A stretch of 64,000 nt of DNA from Chaunax sp. Z400 (GCA_037577475.1 CM075184.1:9002594-9066593), one strand, 5' to 3'; positions 1-14,826 are shown, numbered from the stretch's first letter. Program-made: numbers and translations. The notes: generated from the sequence alone by a model not told the origin.

Positions 1-142
1 TCATCATGTTTTGGGTTTGCCTGTAAAACTCCAGTGTTCACAACTCTTATTTAGACTGAATATCTGAAATTTGGAACACTCAAAGGACAACCAAACATCA
101 AACTACATTTTATCAATGTGTGCATATTTTTGTGTCCTCCAG

Positions 143-3100
143 GTTCAGGTGAAAACGACACAGACTTGAACTTTTGTGGCACCTGGCTTCATGGCAAGGG
201 CTCCCTGAGCCTCACTGTCAACATCTCCCCAGGCTGTAATGGGATCTCAATCTCAGCCAATAGGAGTTCTCTGTCCATCATTGGGCAGATCACAGCCCAG
301 TGCAGACGGTCTGACGTAATTCACCTCACCAAGCAGTTTGAACTTGATTTGTCCGAGGAAAGTGACTTCTGTCTGTACTGGGAGCCATTGCTGGACCAGT
401 TAAAGCTGCAGGTAAATCAGAAAAAGGTGGAAGGAGGAAAGATGTGCAGCGGGTCCTCTCATCTCTCACCTGAAAACTAATGTAAAAATGAGAGCAAAAC
501 TAGCACCCAATTATTTTGACTGTATCAGCTCTAAAAGTGAAATAGTAGGGTGTTACACTAAAATACATGTGGATGAAATGTGTAAGACTTAGACACACTG
601 TAGATGCTACAGCAGCTCAAAACTCAACGTGTGTGTTTTGTTTTCTTTATCTCATTTTTATCGTACAGATCAGAGGGAAAAGCCTGACTCTGTGCTGGCC
701 TGCCAGCCTGCAAGGTTCCTGCTGCACCGATCTGACTCATGGCCCCAACACCCCCGAAGCACCCTACGGCATCATCAATGGAATGGTCAAAAATGACATC
801 ATCACCCACAAAACAATGACAGCCTACATGTTCAATGGAACATATATCGACTGCAGTAAGAGACAACGGATGTTATCTGTGGGACATCTGTAAATGGAGT
901 ACATAAAGCAAGATGAAAGTTTTACTGATTTGATTGAAGACTTTCGTATTATTTTTCAGTATATCAGTGCAGTCAAATGTATCTACGTCTGTAAGGATTG
1001 CCTTTAAAAATAAACAAACTTAATTCAACCCCAAATCCAAAGATGATACAGGTGGACTTGGGAATCTAATCACCGTTTACGTGTCACAGTTTAGATTTTT
1101 TTATTTATTATGTTTGTCTTCATTATGTCAAATTCTGTTTTGTTTTTTGTTTTTTTCAGAGGCATTATGTGATCAAGCGAACCAGGGATCCACCCAAGTC
1201 AACATGTAATTTCCTCTCTTTTTCACCATCACATTTGTTGTTGGAGTACCATGATGGTGTTTTTTCAACATCCCTCCACTTAAGGCTTTGTCTTAATTGC
1301 TAAGGCCACTGCTGTGAAGCTTTATGGGCTTTGACGACAAACAGGAAGCTAAGCTATATACTATGTTTGAGTGGGGCTTACAAAAATAACTTTGGGTCTG
1401 TTTAAAAGGTTGAATCCACAAGTTTGTAACTTGGTAGTGTGTGTTAATGTGTGTCCAGGATTGAAGACGCTATGATGGGGGACCAGACTGGGGCGTTTGT
1501 TGAGCATCCCTGCGCTCACAGCTCTGAGGTGGAGATGAAGGAAGATTTCCAAGGATACAATGTGACATCACCTGTAAGACACACACAAAAAAAAAGAGTT
1601 ACAAGTTGGCTTGTGATCACAACTACAGGTCATAGGTCAACTATACTGTCGCCTACACAGGCCTTATCAGAAGCACTGCAACCAAACATTTTATCTGTAT
1701 ATTCAGAAACGAAGCACATTTTCTCTTAAACACAAACAGACATATCAGGTAATTTTACTCTTGTGTGGAACCATGGAATCAAAGGGATGCTTTGTTCAGC
1801 ATGCATAAAACAGCTGTTTTTTCATAGCCAATTATTCATATTCATCTAACTACTTTTGTATTGGTAAACAGAGCCAAGCCACAGAGATGAAATAACATGT
1901 TATTATTTCTTCTTTAGTGGCAGCAATAGAATTGGAAAGTCTGCCACTTCACATTTAATGTAATCAGTTGATGGAGAAAATAACTCACATAATAATTTAT
2001 TCACTCATAGTCTGTTTTCCCTCTAGCAGTGGGCAGAAAGCATTACACTGACTTCTACACTATAATATAATACAGCTCAACTGAGTAGGCAGCTTCTTCC
2101 TGTGGCTGTGTGTATCCATTTTTAATCAGGGTCTTACTTTATAGCAGGTTTTTAACCCAGTCAATGAGTAACTGCCTCAACATTTTCATTGAAGTCGAGG
2201 GTGGTGGTGATTTAGTGGAGAAAATAGGTGAGAGGTTAGCCACATGAAAATGAATGATATCAGTCTTTCGTCGACAAGTAGAGGATGGATGTTTGAAGCT
2301 GACATTTTTCCTCCAAGCTGTGTTAAAATAGGGTCCTTTTTTGTAAAGTACCCACCAATCCACATGTACATCTACTAATTAGAGATGTGCTCAGCATAGA
2401 GATGGGATGCACACACAACCAAAGCAACGGGTACAAGTCATGTCAATGATTTAACTCAGAATTTGAAGAGTTTTTATTTTTATTTATTATTTAATTTTCT
2501 TGACATTGGTCCTATATCTTGTATTTAATGAAATAATTGATTACTGATACATATATTTTGTTGCTAGTGGTTTCCCTGTTCATATTTCATGTATTGACTT
2601 GAAAGTGAATTGCCCAAACCCTGCTGTGTGTCTGTGACTGCAATGTCGTGATCCTTTCCTCTGTATATATTCTTGTTTTCCAGTTGACTCGAGGTGTCCC
2701 TGCAGAGTCCAGCATCACTGTCCAGATCCCCCCAGCTTTGAAACAAGCTGCAAAAAACACCAACAAAGTAGTCTGCACTTTCTTCAAGAACAACTCCTTG
2801 TTCCAGGTCAGGCCCTGTTTGCACCCCCCTCCCTTTTTTCTTGATTCACAATAAATGGTTAAGTATTTGAATACATGTTTTCTCTTGTTTGTCCTGCAGG
2901 AGGGCCTCAACAAGGTCAGGATTCTCAACGATGTCGTGGGAATCACTGTGGATAACAAGGTCATTACTAATCTGTCTGAGCCAATCAGGATTGGCTTTCA
3001 CCACGATGTCATACCTGTAAGTTTATGTGCTTTTGTACCCTTTTGTCTGTATCAGTGTGATCAACATCCACTTTACATTGTCTAAATGTACGCTTTCAAA

Positions 3101-6100
3101 TGTTATTGTTAAATCAGTTTTAAAAAATAAGGAAGTGGAATCTGGTGAATACTAGAAAAATGTCTCTCAACCAAATGTTAAAGGATTTGAAGCCACATGC
3201 AGTTAAATGAATTGCGTAGGTTTACCAAGGCCGATGTGCATTATTTTCTGGGTTTTTTAAAATGTAAATGTGCATTTCAGGATTTGTTGGTTGCTGTTTT
3301 TATAAAAACACATTTTACATTTACTTTCAAGCTCAACAAAGGAGACAGAGAGACGGCGGTGGTGGTCAAGCGACTTACTGAGTGAACTGAGAGAGGAAGC
3401 GGTTTTAGCTCAAACCAAGCCGTGAATCAGAGAAACAAAACTGTATTTTTTATTGTTTCACAGCTGTTACGTTTTACATTGCTCTTATGAACAGTTTGAT
3501 GTTTTTCCTTAAATGTTGCAGCACAAGACTGTTTCCCTGAAACTCAAACACACCTGGAGCAAACGTTCTGTCTGTTACTTTAATGTGTGTGATGTACAGT
3601 GCTGTGAATATGCACGTCTCTTAACTGTGGTTTTGTCTGTTCTGTGACATCTGCGTCAGGCTTTCTACCTCTGCACAAAACACAGAAACCACCAATCTGT
3701 GATGCACACATGCTCATAAACTCACAGTTTATTGTCATACCTGTTCTTATTACACTGTGACTTGAACTATCTGTGTTGATGTGGTGAAACATGGAAGATT
3801 TTGCATCTAAGATTTTAGTAATGAAGGAACTATTTACATGCTGCTCTTTCGATCTGAGTCAGTTGTTACATATGAATGAAAAAGAACAGCATCTTAATGG
3901 GAAGTGATTGTTGCTGACATTATTCTCTCTTTATTCCAGAAAACACATTCAAAAAACTGTGTTTCGTGGGACACAAGGAAAGGTAGGAATGCTTGTCAAC
4001 AATATGAATTCAACACATATCTGTTCATCCCTGTTCATGTGCTTTAACACCCATAGATGATAATTAAGTATGTTGAAATCTGTGTTTTCTTTGTGTAGAT
4101 CCGCTGAAGGTCAGTTGGGTGGTGGATGGATGTGAGACACATCAGCAAGGACCTAAATACACAGAGTGCCTCTGTAACCATCTGACTTACTTCTCTATAC
4201 TAGTGGTGAGACATGCAGCACATACACTGGTGTTTTAACAACTCAACTTACAAGACAGAAAGTAAAATGATGGAGGAAAAGGGTTGTACTCAACATTATT
4301 AACATGAAAGACTCACAAAAACCAACATCTATATGTGATTTTACTCACATTCAAACACTTACAGTATCAATACATAGTGAAGACATATACAAAAAATGCA
4401 CAGGAACATATACACTCTGCTCATTGCACTGTTTCCTGTTACAGCAACTGGAGCCGCGGCCAGTGTGCCACCTCCTGGCCCTGACCACCATTACATCTCT
4501 GGGCTGTGCCGTGTCTGTGATCAGCTGTGTAGCTCTGATCATTTTTCTCTGCAGGAAAAGGTAATACTGCTTTCTTAGGGCGTATGTAGTTTGTCCAAAA
4601 AGATAATGTCATAATGGTAATAATTTCAACAATTAAGCAGCCAGTAAAACTACGATAATATGGAACATAAAAATGTTAGTAGTCACTAAGAAATGAAATC
4701 AAAATGACCTAAGCAGTGAATCATTAATACACTGTTCCTGAATAACTCTAGCCTTTTTTCAGCTCTCAGGTAACTCTATCTAATCATAACCTACTTTCAC
4801 ACAGCCTGTTGAAGGCGGGACCTGCGCCACGCACAATAGTGCCACAACAAAGGCCCTTCTAAACAATGGAATAAAATACCAACAGCCAGAAAGACACGCC
4901 ACACTGACACAAGAACTCCATCAAAGCTGCATTAGGCTGCAAATGTGCCACTCAATGCGCTTTACAACACGAGCCAGCACTCTCCCATTCACACCAACAT
5001 TCATACAGTGGTGGCATTCGTACCACGCAAGGCGCCACCTGCTCATCAGGAGCAGGAACCATTCACACAAACACTCACACACCAATGGAACAGCCATTGG
5101 GAGCAATTTGGGGTTCAGTATCTTGTCCAAGGACAGTAATACATCATACTGAGTAATAAATGGTCCTTCATTACCTCATAGTTATTGTGATCTTCATTCT
5201 GCTCTCCCTCTAGCAGGCGATCTAAGGAGCAGTCCACACCGATCCACTTGGGTTTAGCTGTGTCCTTGTTCTTCCTCAATCTGCTGTTCTTCCTCACTGG
5301 GGTTCTGGCCAACGTGGGAGGGGAGAGTGTGTGTGTCTGGGTCGCAGCAGCCCTCCACTACACCCTGCTCAGCTCCTTAACCTGGATGGGCATAGAGATT
5401 TTCCACACGTTCTGGTTGGTCTACATGGTTTTCAGCCCCTCCCCAAAGCCCTACGTATGGAACCTGCTCGGTTTCGGTGAGTGTGTGAAGTAACATTTCT
5501 GAGCAGAAACATACCTGATGGTGTGTTTCAGTAAAAATGATGTTAACATTATGACATTTAAAACTGTTTTTCCAGTTGTCCCTGCTGTTCCTGTCATCAT
5601 CCTGGTTGCTGTTGGTGACATTTATGGAGTGAGAGAGGTGCAGCCATGCGAGGACATATCCAATCCTTATCTGATGTGAGCAACTTTATTTTGACAGATG
5701 AAGACATTTTCTGTGGAGGAACATATGCAGTGAATGACAAACTTTGATTCTGTTCTTCAGTAGAGGAGTGTTGTACTGTCAGTTTTAGAACATCTGGCAT
5801 CTTGTCCTCTTTGGGATTGTTTGTGTGTGTTTTTTTTCTGAGTGTATTTGGTGTTCCCAGGTGCTGGATGAAAAACACCTATGAGGCCTGGCTGGCCCAC
5901 TACTTCACCAACATGACAGTCCTGCTCATCCTGGTGTTCACGGGCATTGTGATGCTCTTCCTAGTCTACAGGGAGATCCGCAACAGGGATGAATGGAGGC
6001 AGAACCGAGTGGCTTTTGTCAGCATCTGGGGCCTTAGTTGCCTCTTTGGGACAACTTGGGGCCTGACCTTCTTGGACTTTGGACCTCTCTCTAAATTCAT

Positions 6101-8173
6101 GCTCTTCTTCTCCTGCATCCTCAACTCCTTTCAAGGTCTGTGCTTGTTGTATATTTTGCCAGTTAAACACAATTATAGAGTTCAGTCAATCTTAATTGCA
6201 CTTGGAGTTTATAGTTTATTGCTGCTTTACAAGCATGAGGTGCTAAGCTATCGGCTTCATCAACTTCTGTTGATTACTGAGCATTTCTCATTCATAATAG
6301 ACCTTAGCACAGAGCAGTCACAGCAGGATAGAGACTGACATTCAGACGTTGTACTTGGTGTTGGCTCACTTTATTATCTTCACCTTCACAGAGGGTTTGA
6401 CTATATATAGCACGTTTCTGGACAGGGCTATTTTCATTGTTGCCCTTCAGATTAGTGACAGTGTATTTGGAGCCAGTGGTCCATTGTATCAGTGTGGGAA
6501 TGAGACAATGGCTATGATTAATCAAGAACCTTGTGTTACTGGTTCCTATCAGAATAGAAGCTGTTTCCTCTCACATGTTTTCGATTCAGGTCCAAATACT
6601 TGTTAACCCCATTTTTGCTGCACATTTGTAGTTCAGTAGGATAATGTTCTTTCCTAACTGGCTAATCTGACAGATAACACAAAAATGTCTAACTATAATG
6701 TGAGGAATCTCGAGGAGTCTGTCTGTATGTAATTCGCCTACCTCGACAACCGTTCATCTGATGAACTTCAAACTTAGCCCGTGAATTGCTGGGGGTCAAA
6801 GAAAGAGCAGTGTTGAATTTGGTGCAATATGGATATGTGACGTTCAATATTAATACATTTAGAACAAACAGGCAGTTGTAAACAGCTCTCTGTGCAGAAG
6901 CAGGGGCTGGGGCGTATCGACATACAGTAAGTGACATCATTGATCATGACCAGGCGCCCTGCCAAGATGGCTGCGCCTAGTCAAAAACAGCCCATCCACA
7001 GGTTAAAGCATGCAAGACGCTGCGAAATATCCTCACTGTCAATCATCTAAAGTATGGGAGTATTTAGACGGAGAATGAATGGTGAACAGGCTATTAGGAG
7101 CACATATATGAGTCAAAAGAGGTTTAAGACCTTGATGATGCTTCAGTGTGAATATGGTCAGCTGTTGGTAAATGGTGAAGGTGTGGCCTTTTGGCGAAGG
7201 ATGATGCTTCGCCATGATAGAGGAAGTTGTTATAACTCCACTGTCAACGCTCCAATCTGGGCCAAAATGCATATGTTGAATGAGAATCCCGCCCTGAAGA
7301 CACCTATACTATACAGCACCACCTCCTGGCAAAGAGATGGTGGTGCTGAGCGATGAGCACCCTGAGTGCGAGGGCCCGTTCAGCGCTGCTTGCAGCTTTC
7401 ATTTTAAACTTAATCTTCACAGATAAAATTATTAAACATAAACCTCTCTCCCAGTTATCACATTGAATCTACATTATTACATCTTTAAAAGTAATCTTCT
7501 GCACTGTACATGCAAGCACTGGCAAGTAGTGTGTAAGTGGGAGATGGCAGACAGTACACTCTTAAAATAGTCATTTTTCTGATATCATTTTGTTTCAGAT
7601 TAAATCTTGTAAACTTGGTTCTGTGAAACAACAACAGGCAGATGTTTCCTTTTTCAACAGAAAACTAAAATGTAGCTGAAATGCTCACAATCTTTGTGCA
7701 GCTGTGAGTTTCAAAATTTAGACTCCAGTAGATTCTACTTAGATTTCCCACCTTTACAGTGCAGGTTCATTTGATTCAGCAGTCATATGACACAAGTCAC
7801 AACATCCTGCAGTTAAATGTTTTGATTTGAGAAAATGTTTTCAACTTATAACTAGTGTTAGCTATTCCTGCTGGACCTTTGTCTTGTTTTAAGTTGCTGC
7901 AGCCACAAAAACTAAATGTTCACTGCCTTCACTTACCTTAAATGTGTCTCTAGCATCTACTTAGCCTCTTGGCCCAGTGATCCTTAAAAACGTGATGAAG
8001 AAAACAAATGAATGATTGAACCTTTGTTCTGGTCTGTTCCCTCAGGCTTCTTCATGATGCTGCGGTTCTACTTGCTGGACAGGATGCGGAAGCAGGCCGG
8101 TGGCTCTGCTTTAGGCAGCACCAGCACTGGATCCACCAGGCAACACATGCTGCAAGCCCAGGAGAAGAGTTAG
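143..8173 (+). CDS. adgrg1: ADGRG1/GPR56-like adhesion GPCR, 5' end missing
   Basis: Cell-surface adhesion receptor coupling extracellular contacts to G proteins. Joined exons: 143-411, 669-855, 1160-1205, 1459-1573, 2684-2806, 2900-3016, 3940-3982, 4099-4205, 4445-4560, 5217-5476, 5576-5675, 5861-6135, 8046-8173; all junctions keep frame and give 627 residues plus stop. The first two exons form a PLL-type N-terminal domain (FCGTW, later FCLYW), characteristic of GPR56. A GAIN region follows, then the GPS in exon 4099-4205 (CLCNHL|TYFSILV, cleavage before T), TM1 in 4445-4560, TM2-4 in 5217-5476, and TM5-7 in 5861-6135 ending in LNSFQG. The last exon encodes a Ser/Thr-rich tail. The signal-peptide exon must lie left of the window. 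The acceptor at 5217 is a TAGCAG tandem. The family call is firm; ADGRG1 rather than another ADGRG rests on the PLL-like domain. Confidence 0.85.
4950..5137 (-). mobile_element. Truncated tRNA-derived SINE (3' portion) in adgrg1 intron
   Basis: This stretch matches, nearly base for base, the body of the larger SINE at 20537-21229 (CGCTTTACAACACGAGCCAG, then the CACCTGCTCATCAGGAGCAG segment). It ends before the tRNA-like head. It lies in the intron between the TM1 and TM2 exons. Confidence 0.75.
6700..7370. repeat. Dispersed-repeat-like sequence in last adgrg1 intron
   Basis: The 1.9-kb last intron has no exon signal. Two blocks, about 6715-6850 (CTCGACAACCGTTCATCTGA region) and 7060-7370 (ending at GCACCACCTCCTGGC), resemble multicopy fish repeats from general knowledge. 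No termini or target duplications were identified. The open frame at 7054-7356 has no recognisable domain. Confidence 0.35.
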
Positions 8174-9882
8174 ATGGACTAGTGGATAAATCAAAGCTGT
8201 GGCAGTCAAGCTTTTCATGTGAAAATAGTCTTATCAAAGTAAATGACAGAATGCAGAAGATTGTTTCAGTGCTCAATGTGACACTCTAGACTCATGGCTG
8301 GCGTCGGCTTTGGTAACTGCTGGTGAATCCACAACTGAAGAGTGACAGTGAACAAGTCCTCCATACATCCTCCACCTGTCATTCACCTGGTGCCCTTTGG
8401 TGTTAAACCCCACAGACGAGCTGGTTGTTAACTCAAGATACACGTCACTGTGTTGGAAACCTGACCTTCAATCACTTACCTCTTGGTTGCTGTTCAGACC
8501 TACCACCTGCTTTGCAGCTTAAAATGATGGTGGTATTCAGTATTACTGCTGAGGTAATGAAATGGTCAGTCAGGACTTCTACCATGGGGCAGTTTATTAG
8601 CACAAGCTTACCAAGTTAAACGAGCTTGATGAGTCGTTCTTGTAGATCCAAATTGTGCTCTTTAGTCGTCTGGTGAGGTGAAGAATATATTTTCTCAGAG
8701 GCATTAGCTACTTTTTGTTTTTATTATAGCAACAGATGACACCAGAAGTATAAAACACATGGCTGGACTTAAGCTAAATATAATCAACACCTTACTGGAC
8801 GCATTTTAATCAGGCCCATCCACTTTAGATTCAACCCAGGTTTATTTTACTTGACACCATCACTCAGGAACTCCTAATATAGGCGTGGAGCCTGTATTTG
8901 CAGAATACCTAGACTGGGTCTAGTTGTAGAAGGGAAACAATTGATTTGAGATTTTAAATTGTAAACTGGGAAAAAAAAATTCATGTTGATTTCCAGACAG
9001 GAAATCACAGGGAAATTAAATGATTGCAGATTACTGTGCTGTGATTTCCATGGTATTGTTTGTATAGAAAAGTGATATATTATTATTACAGCTCTGCTGA
9101 ACCTTAGATAAGCTTTTTATTTGTAATTTTGTTTATGCATTTGTTTGGAGCTGATTTTAAGTCTTTTGAAGTAGCACTTTAGATTTTCTATTTTTGTAAG
9201 TACTTACAGAACCTCAGTTGTCTTTTATATTGTTTATGTAGTAATTTAAAAGCTGAATGTCTTTTAAAAGACTGCAGGGTGACTCCATACTTTTTACAGA
9301 CTGTATTCAAACCAAAATATTTCTTTCATCTCCAGCAGAATCCACAAGTGACCTTTTCAGATACTGTGATATTTGCACTTTTTCATTTTCTTAAGTGAAA
9401 TTCTATGTCGCTGAAATTATTGTATGAATTTGATTTTCTGCTGATAAATATAGAGCTTGAACAAATAATTGCTGTGTGTTTATCCAAATGTGAGTGTGTA
9501 CTAGTGTAAAATAAGCACATCCGAGACTTCCTGCTCAGTCATGTTTCCTCCCTGGAGCATTAGATTTGTTGTTCTCTTCATAAACATTCTGCTTGTATGC
9601 TTTTGAAATTCTCAATGTCTGTGTTTAGTTTTTCACCCAAAATCATGATCCCTGTTGCGATCATGGAAGACTTTACAATCACCAGAAAAGCTTCACACAA
9701 CACTGTATTCTAGTCAAATCTGACCGATTTACAAGTTTTCGCTCTAAGAAAATGTAGTTAATTTCATCTGTTTGTCATGAGGTTCCCTGACTTTGTTCAC
9801 ACATGACATCTGAACACACAAAATACATTTTTAGGATTTTATTGTGTACACCCTTGGTGTTCCTGGTCCAAAGGCCGGGGTT

Positions 9883-10145
9883 GGCTGTGGCTTACTGTAG
9901 GTGGCAAGAGCAGCCGTCCGCTTATGAAAAGGTCAATGGTTCCAACCCCAGTTCCCCCAGTTTACATGTTGAAGAATCCTTGAGCAAGATACTGAACCCC
10001 TATTTGCTCCCCGGGCCCTGCAAGGGGATGGGTCAAATGTGGAGATCCAATTTTGCCACAGTGCATACTGTATAATTGTATGTGACTATAAATGTGTATA
10101 AATTAATTATACTATATAATTGTATGTGACAAAAATAAACCTGCT
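9883..10145 (+). mobile_element. tRNA-derived SINE, diverged
   Basis: A polymerase-III-like head is present: GGCTGTGGCTTACTGTAGG as a decayed A box and GGTCAATGGTTCCAACCCC as a decayed B box. The body TTGAGCAAGATACTGAACCCC corresponds to the same segment of the SINE at 20537-21229. It ends in an A/T-rich tail. Confidence 0.65.
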
Positions 10146-11472
10146 TCTACTTCTAAAATGAGAAATGATCATCAGAAATGAGTGGGAAAGACTGCAATTA
10201 TAGTATTTAGTATATAACAGAGTTCTAGCACATTCCCTCACCCCCACATGCAGGTGTTTTTGAGCAGACACACACACACCTCACGCTCCTTTTTGGCTTC
10301 CATGGGAACCTATCCCCAACAGACTTTTTACCCCATGGGAACCACACCTGTTGGCAATTGTCAAAAACAACTACAGCATTGTTTCAATGATTTATATAAC
10401 TTTCTCACAGCTCTGGTATAGAAAACTTTTTGAAGCCTTGCTCACAGTTCATTCTGTGGCAGCACGATGGCCATGTGTTATACTGTAGATGAGGCTCTGG
10501 ATTACATGAATAAATCATACCTGTCAGTTTTGACCAGGAACACAAAAGATGTTATTTTGTGCCATTATTTAAAAAAAATTTAAATGGTCTCAAAACAAAT
10601 GTCCTTATTAAACATTGAAACTCAGTAGTCTGTGATAGATAGTACAATACGTTTCATCTGACTATTTGTTAGTCAAAATAATACCTTTATAATGCTGCTT
10701 CTTTTTTTTTCCTAAAAAATGAGTTGTATGAGCTCAGGTCAATGAGGCCTACAAGCCATAAATAGCAAATGGATATTCAAAACTTGTAATGTTCACATGA
10801 GCTTGAGTTGATAGAAAGATGAAACACAACATTAGGTGATAATACATGTATTATTATGGATTTTTAATCAGATAGAATGGAGAGGTCATTTTTGCCAGGA
10901 ATAACAAACTAGTCAACAGGAAGTGAATACAACAGGAGGGTTAAATGACTTTTAACTGCTGAACCAACCAATGCAGACATGGCACATGGTGTGATAAAGA
11001 GGACCTCAAACCAGACCAGACAAGGTTTCCTTTCAAAGGTAAGGGGAGATCGCAGGGTTTCCCCCCTTAGCCATAGCTATTGTACATCAATAAGTACGAC
11101 ACGTTACTGCTCTTCACTGTCTATCCAGTATTCATCTTTGGTGCTGACACTGCTGTTTCGGGACTTTTTTGTCTGTCCAGCGGTAATGGCTGTAGTTTCT
11201 TCTCTTCTAAAGGTGGTTCAGTTGGTATTTGTTGTATTGGTTTGTTGGTAAGTATGCTATATTAAGGACCACAGCAGAAGTAAGTCATATATGTCATTTC
11301 ATGTGTCTGTGTTAATGACGTCCTTCTCATCCTCAGGCATTTTATGTTATTTAAATATATTTAGTACTGTTAATGTATTAATTTTCAATTAGTCTTTATT
11401 GCCAAACTTCACATTGACCTAAATTAGGAAACTACCTGTAATTTATTAAATGAATGCCTATGGATCCAGTCA

Positions 11473-11570
11473 GGGGCGGGGCCAGAGGGGCACTGGCCCC
11501 GGCTGAAATCTGATTGGCCCCTGAAGTGCCCCTGTCCTGTCACTTGTCTGTCTTTTTTTTTCGCCACTGG
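11473..11570. mobile_element. Non-autonomous DNA transposon terminus, hAT-like (tentative)
   Basis: The sequence starts CAGGGGCGGGGCCAGAGGGG, a GC-rich end typical of fish hAT-type elements, and continues with CTGATTGGCCCC. A matching right end with target duplication was not found, so this may be a fragment. A similar GGGGCGTAGCAG start occurs at about 13616. Confidence 0.35.
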
Positions 11571-14500
11571 ATCAAGTGCTGTACTTGCTCTGCAAAACCA
11601 GTTTGTCAATTCAGTGTGCGTGTAAGTGTCTCACCATCCTTCACTAATATGATAATGGAACATACTGTTAAAGGGCCCATCCCCTCTGCTCCATGCTCCT
11701 AGCAGGTCTGCTCTAATTACATGTCTGTTCCTCACATAGCAGCAGTGTCAGACTTTACTCCAATCCCATGGGGTTGTTTATGTTGGTATAATAGTGAGAA
11801 TCTGATGAGGGAAATCAAATCGGCTAATAACAGCAATAGTAAAAAAATATTAATAATTTTGATTTGATGTATTTATGCTTATAGGGAGTGTAATTTGTAT
11901 TTTTGTATTAAATATGCCAAATGGTTTCAAGATCCTTGTTGTGACATAGCTTAAAAAACACATTCATTTATGTGTCTTAAGTTGTGTTGGAGATAGAATA
12001 AATAATGTTTCAGGCAAAAATGACTGTCCTGACTTTTGTAATGCTATAGCTACAGTATACAACAGAAAAGAATAAACATGAAATACTCAGGATCACGCAT
12101 CACGGGAGGATCTCACTAAAGAAAATTATGTACGTTGTCCCTGTTTATTGCAATTCCTGTTGATTGTACATCTGAGGAAAAGAAAAATCAGTTTTCAGAA
12201 TTTAAAATAAATACATAAAAGACTTAAGATTCCCAAAACATCAATAGGCACCTCTCCAGTAAATGGGAGATGTGTAAATGTTGAGTTTTGGGGTTATGCC
12301 CTGGAAACCCTCATCTGAGACAAATCCCACTCATAGAATGAGCCAAGATTCAAACTGTACCCATGGAAACAAAAACAATGAAAGTTCCTAAATAGCAAAA
12401 GGCACAACTTCAGTACTTGGTTGTTGTGTGTAGAAAGTTTTGTGAAAAAATATTCAAGACTGAGCCCATATCCCTCCTAACTCCGTTTGTGGTGAGTGAT
12501 AAAAAAAAACCAACAACCTAAATAAGGCTTAAGTAAGACTGAATTACAACAAAATGTTTTTTGAATAACAGAAGAAATGATTGGGCTTCTCTCACAGCCC
12601 CTGACCCAGGACTTAACTCATTCTTAGACCCATCTAGACCCAAATCTAAGAGAGGTTTCACACTGACACAATCCTGGTACTCAGCCTTTCACACTGGTCT
12701 TTCTTAGCCCGTGGCCAAAGATAGCTGACCCATATTGTTAACCCAGGGTGTAGCTATGCCAAGGGCAACATTTCACACTGCAGTGCTACTAGCCCTGGGT
12801 CTGTTCAGACAAGGAATGTTTACATCATAGAATGAGCTGAGGCGACTCTTATTTAGCTTAGTCCTGTTTCATACTGTATAATCCTTGTCCGGGGCAGAAC
12901 CACCAAGACCTAAGCTGAATACATACAGTCATTAGAAGAGCAGCATTCTGTCTGAAACACATACATATGCTATACATACTGTCAACATACCATACTCTTA
13001 TAGCATAGCAGCCACACAGATGGGTGGCTGAAGCCTTTCTGGCCTGCACAAGTCCATACTAAGGCACTTAAAGTTGAATTTTTCCTTCAGTGTGCGTCAG
13101 CATTGATTCTACAAGTCTGCTAGGAAGTCTTCTGGAGGGATGGGACAACATCTTTATCTCATTTGGTGTCTTGATGATGATGATGGAAAGTGGTCCATTT
13201 GGTCAAAATGTCCCATAGGTGTACAGTTTGCTTGAAATCTGGTGACTGCTAAGGCCGTAGCATATCACTCACATCTTTTCACACTCAACAAGCCTTTCAT
13301 CCTGGAGGAGACCTCTGCCATTGATAGAAATGTCTCATCATATAATTAAGGTTATCACAGAGAGCAGTGATTTGCAGCGACCCGTCCCTCTAAGGAGACA
13401 AGTGGACCTAAAATATGCCAGAAAAATGCCCCCTCCAGTAAAACAGAGCCACAGGGTCCCCTCACTGCAGGGTTCAAGCATCCAGGCCTATACCGCCCTC
13501 ATGGTGTGCACCACACATGCACTCGCACATTTGTCAAGAATATGGTGAGGGATGATCATCTGATCATATCCTTTTCTTCAACATCTCTGTAGATCAGTGC
13601 TTATGTTTGTTTCTAGGGGCGTAGCAGAAAATTCCTGACACTGTACATATAGGCATTGTCCGTGGGCCCCTCCTCAGACCACAGCTATTCATCTTTGTGG
13701 CCCCTCCTAAACATGAAGGCTGTGATACATGCATTCCTACGGCCCTGGTCTTTGCACCACTTAACTCTCAACTGTGTATTCATTTGTGTAATGAGAGGTT
13801 TATGTGCTGTGCCCCTGCTGCATCATGACACGTACTGGGTCGACATTCTCAGTCCCCTGAGGATGATTCGTTCTTCTCTTTTTCCTCTCTTATCGCACTA
13901 TTGCACATGAATTCCAGTCATTAAATGTGCACTGTCAACCACAATTGTTCAGTGATGTCTAAACACAGATGTCACATGAGTCACTGCTCCTACTGAAACA
14001 CTAGCTAATTGATCAGGATTTGTGAATGAAGCTCCTGTCATCAGTGTCCCAAAAAATCACTTAGGTTTTCCTTTTTGCCATCTTGCTACAAAGTTAGAAT
14101 GAGCTGGGCCTGTTCAGCATTTTCATACTTGGCACTGAGCATGATTGGATGTTAACTGCTTCACCCTTATATATTATAATTTGGATCTGTTGGACACATC
14201 TTCAATGCTTACTAGGATAAAAAAAAATATGGTTATGTTTTCAATGTGAACTGGCTTTAGCTCATTGTCTGTGAAGAAAATGTAAAAGTACACATTGCGG
14301 TGTTTGAGTTTGCGTTCGCTGGACCTGAGGGTGATAAGAGTGTGGGGATTGTCGGTACTCTTTCTCAGAATCATAACTTTGGCTCACACATCAGCAAGAG
14401 TCTATCTGCTCACGATAATACCACACTTCAGTAGGGCTTATTTATCATTTCCATTAAGCGCCACATATTTCCCCCCCCAAATTTGTCTAGTTCAAATTGA

Positions 14501-14826
14501 TAAACATGAATTTTTATACGTATGTTTTCATTTAATTGATTTTTCTCACAGAAATCACGTTTAATCACAAGAAAAGTTTATTGTTACATATGATAGCCTA
14601 CAGCACAGGTTAATGGAAAGTAACTACATGATGTTTCTATTGCTTGTAATTAGAATGAAGTCAACATATTGTGGGTCTTCCAGTGTGAACATTGGGTAAT
14701 AAAAACACGGAGTTATCCTTGGGTCCATGAAGCACCTTTGTGTGGACGCGCCCCACCTGCATTAGTGACGTTTCTCCCCTCGTGCTCAGGTTTTTCACCT
14801 GTCTGTATATTCAGAGGAGATTCAGC

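Larger units (their letters stand above)
8174..14826. other. adgrg1 3' UTR and gene-free interval
   Basis: The first part after the stop at 8173 is presumably 3' UTR; its end is not clear. No further exon or coding pattern is visible up to the SLC7A6 promoter. The interval holds a SINE (9883-10145), a transposon-end-like GC-rich piece (about 11473-11570) and low-complexity AT-rich DNA. About 12600-12840 and 13090-13560 also look like dispersed repeats, but I cannot name them. Confidence 0.5.
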
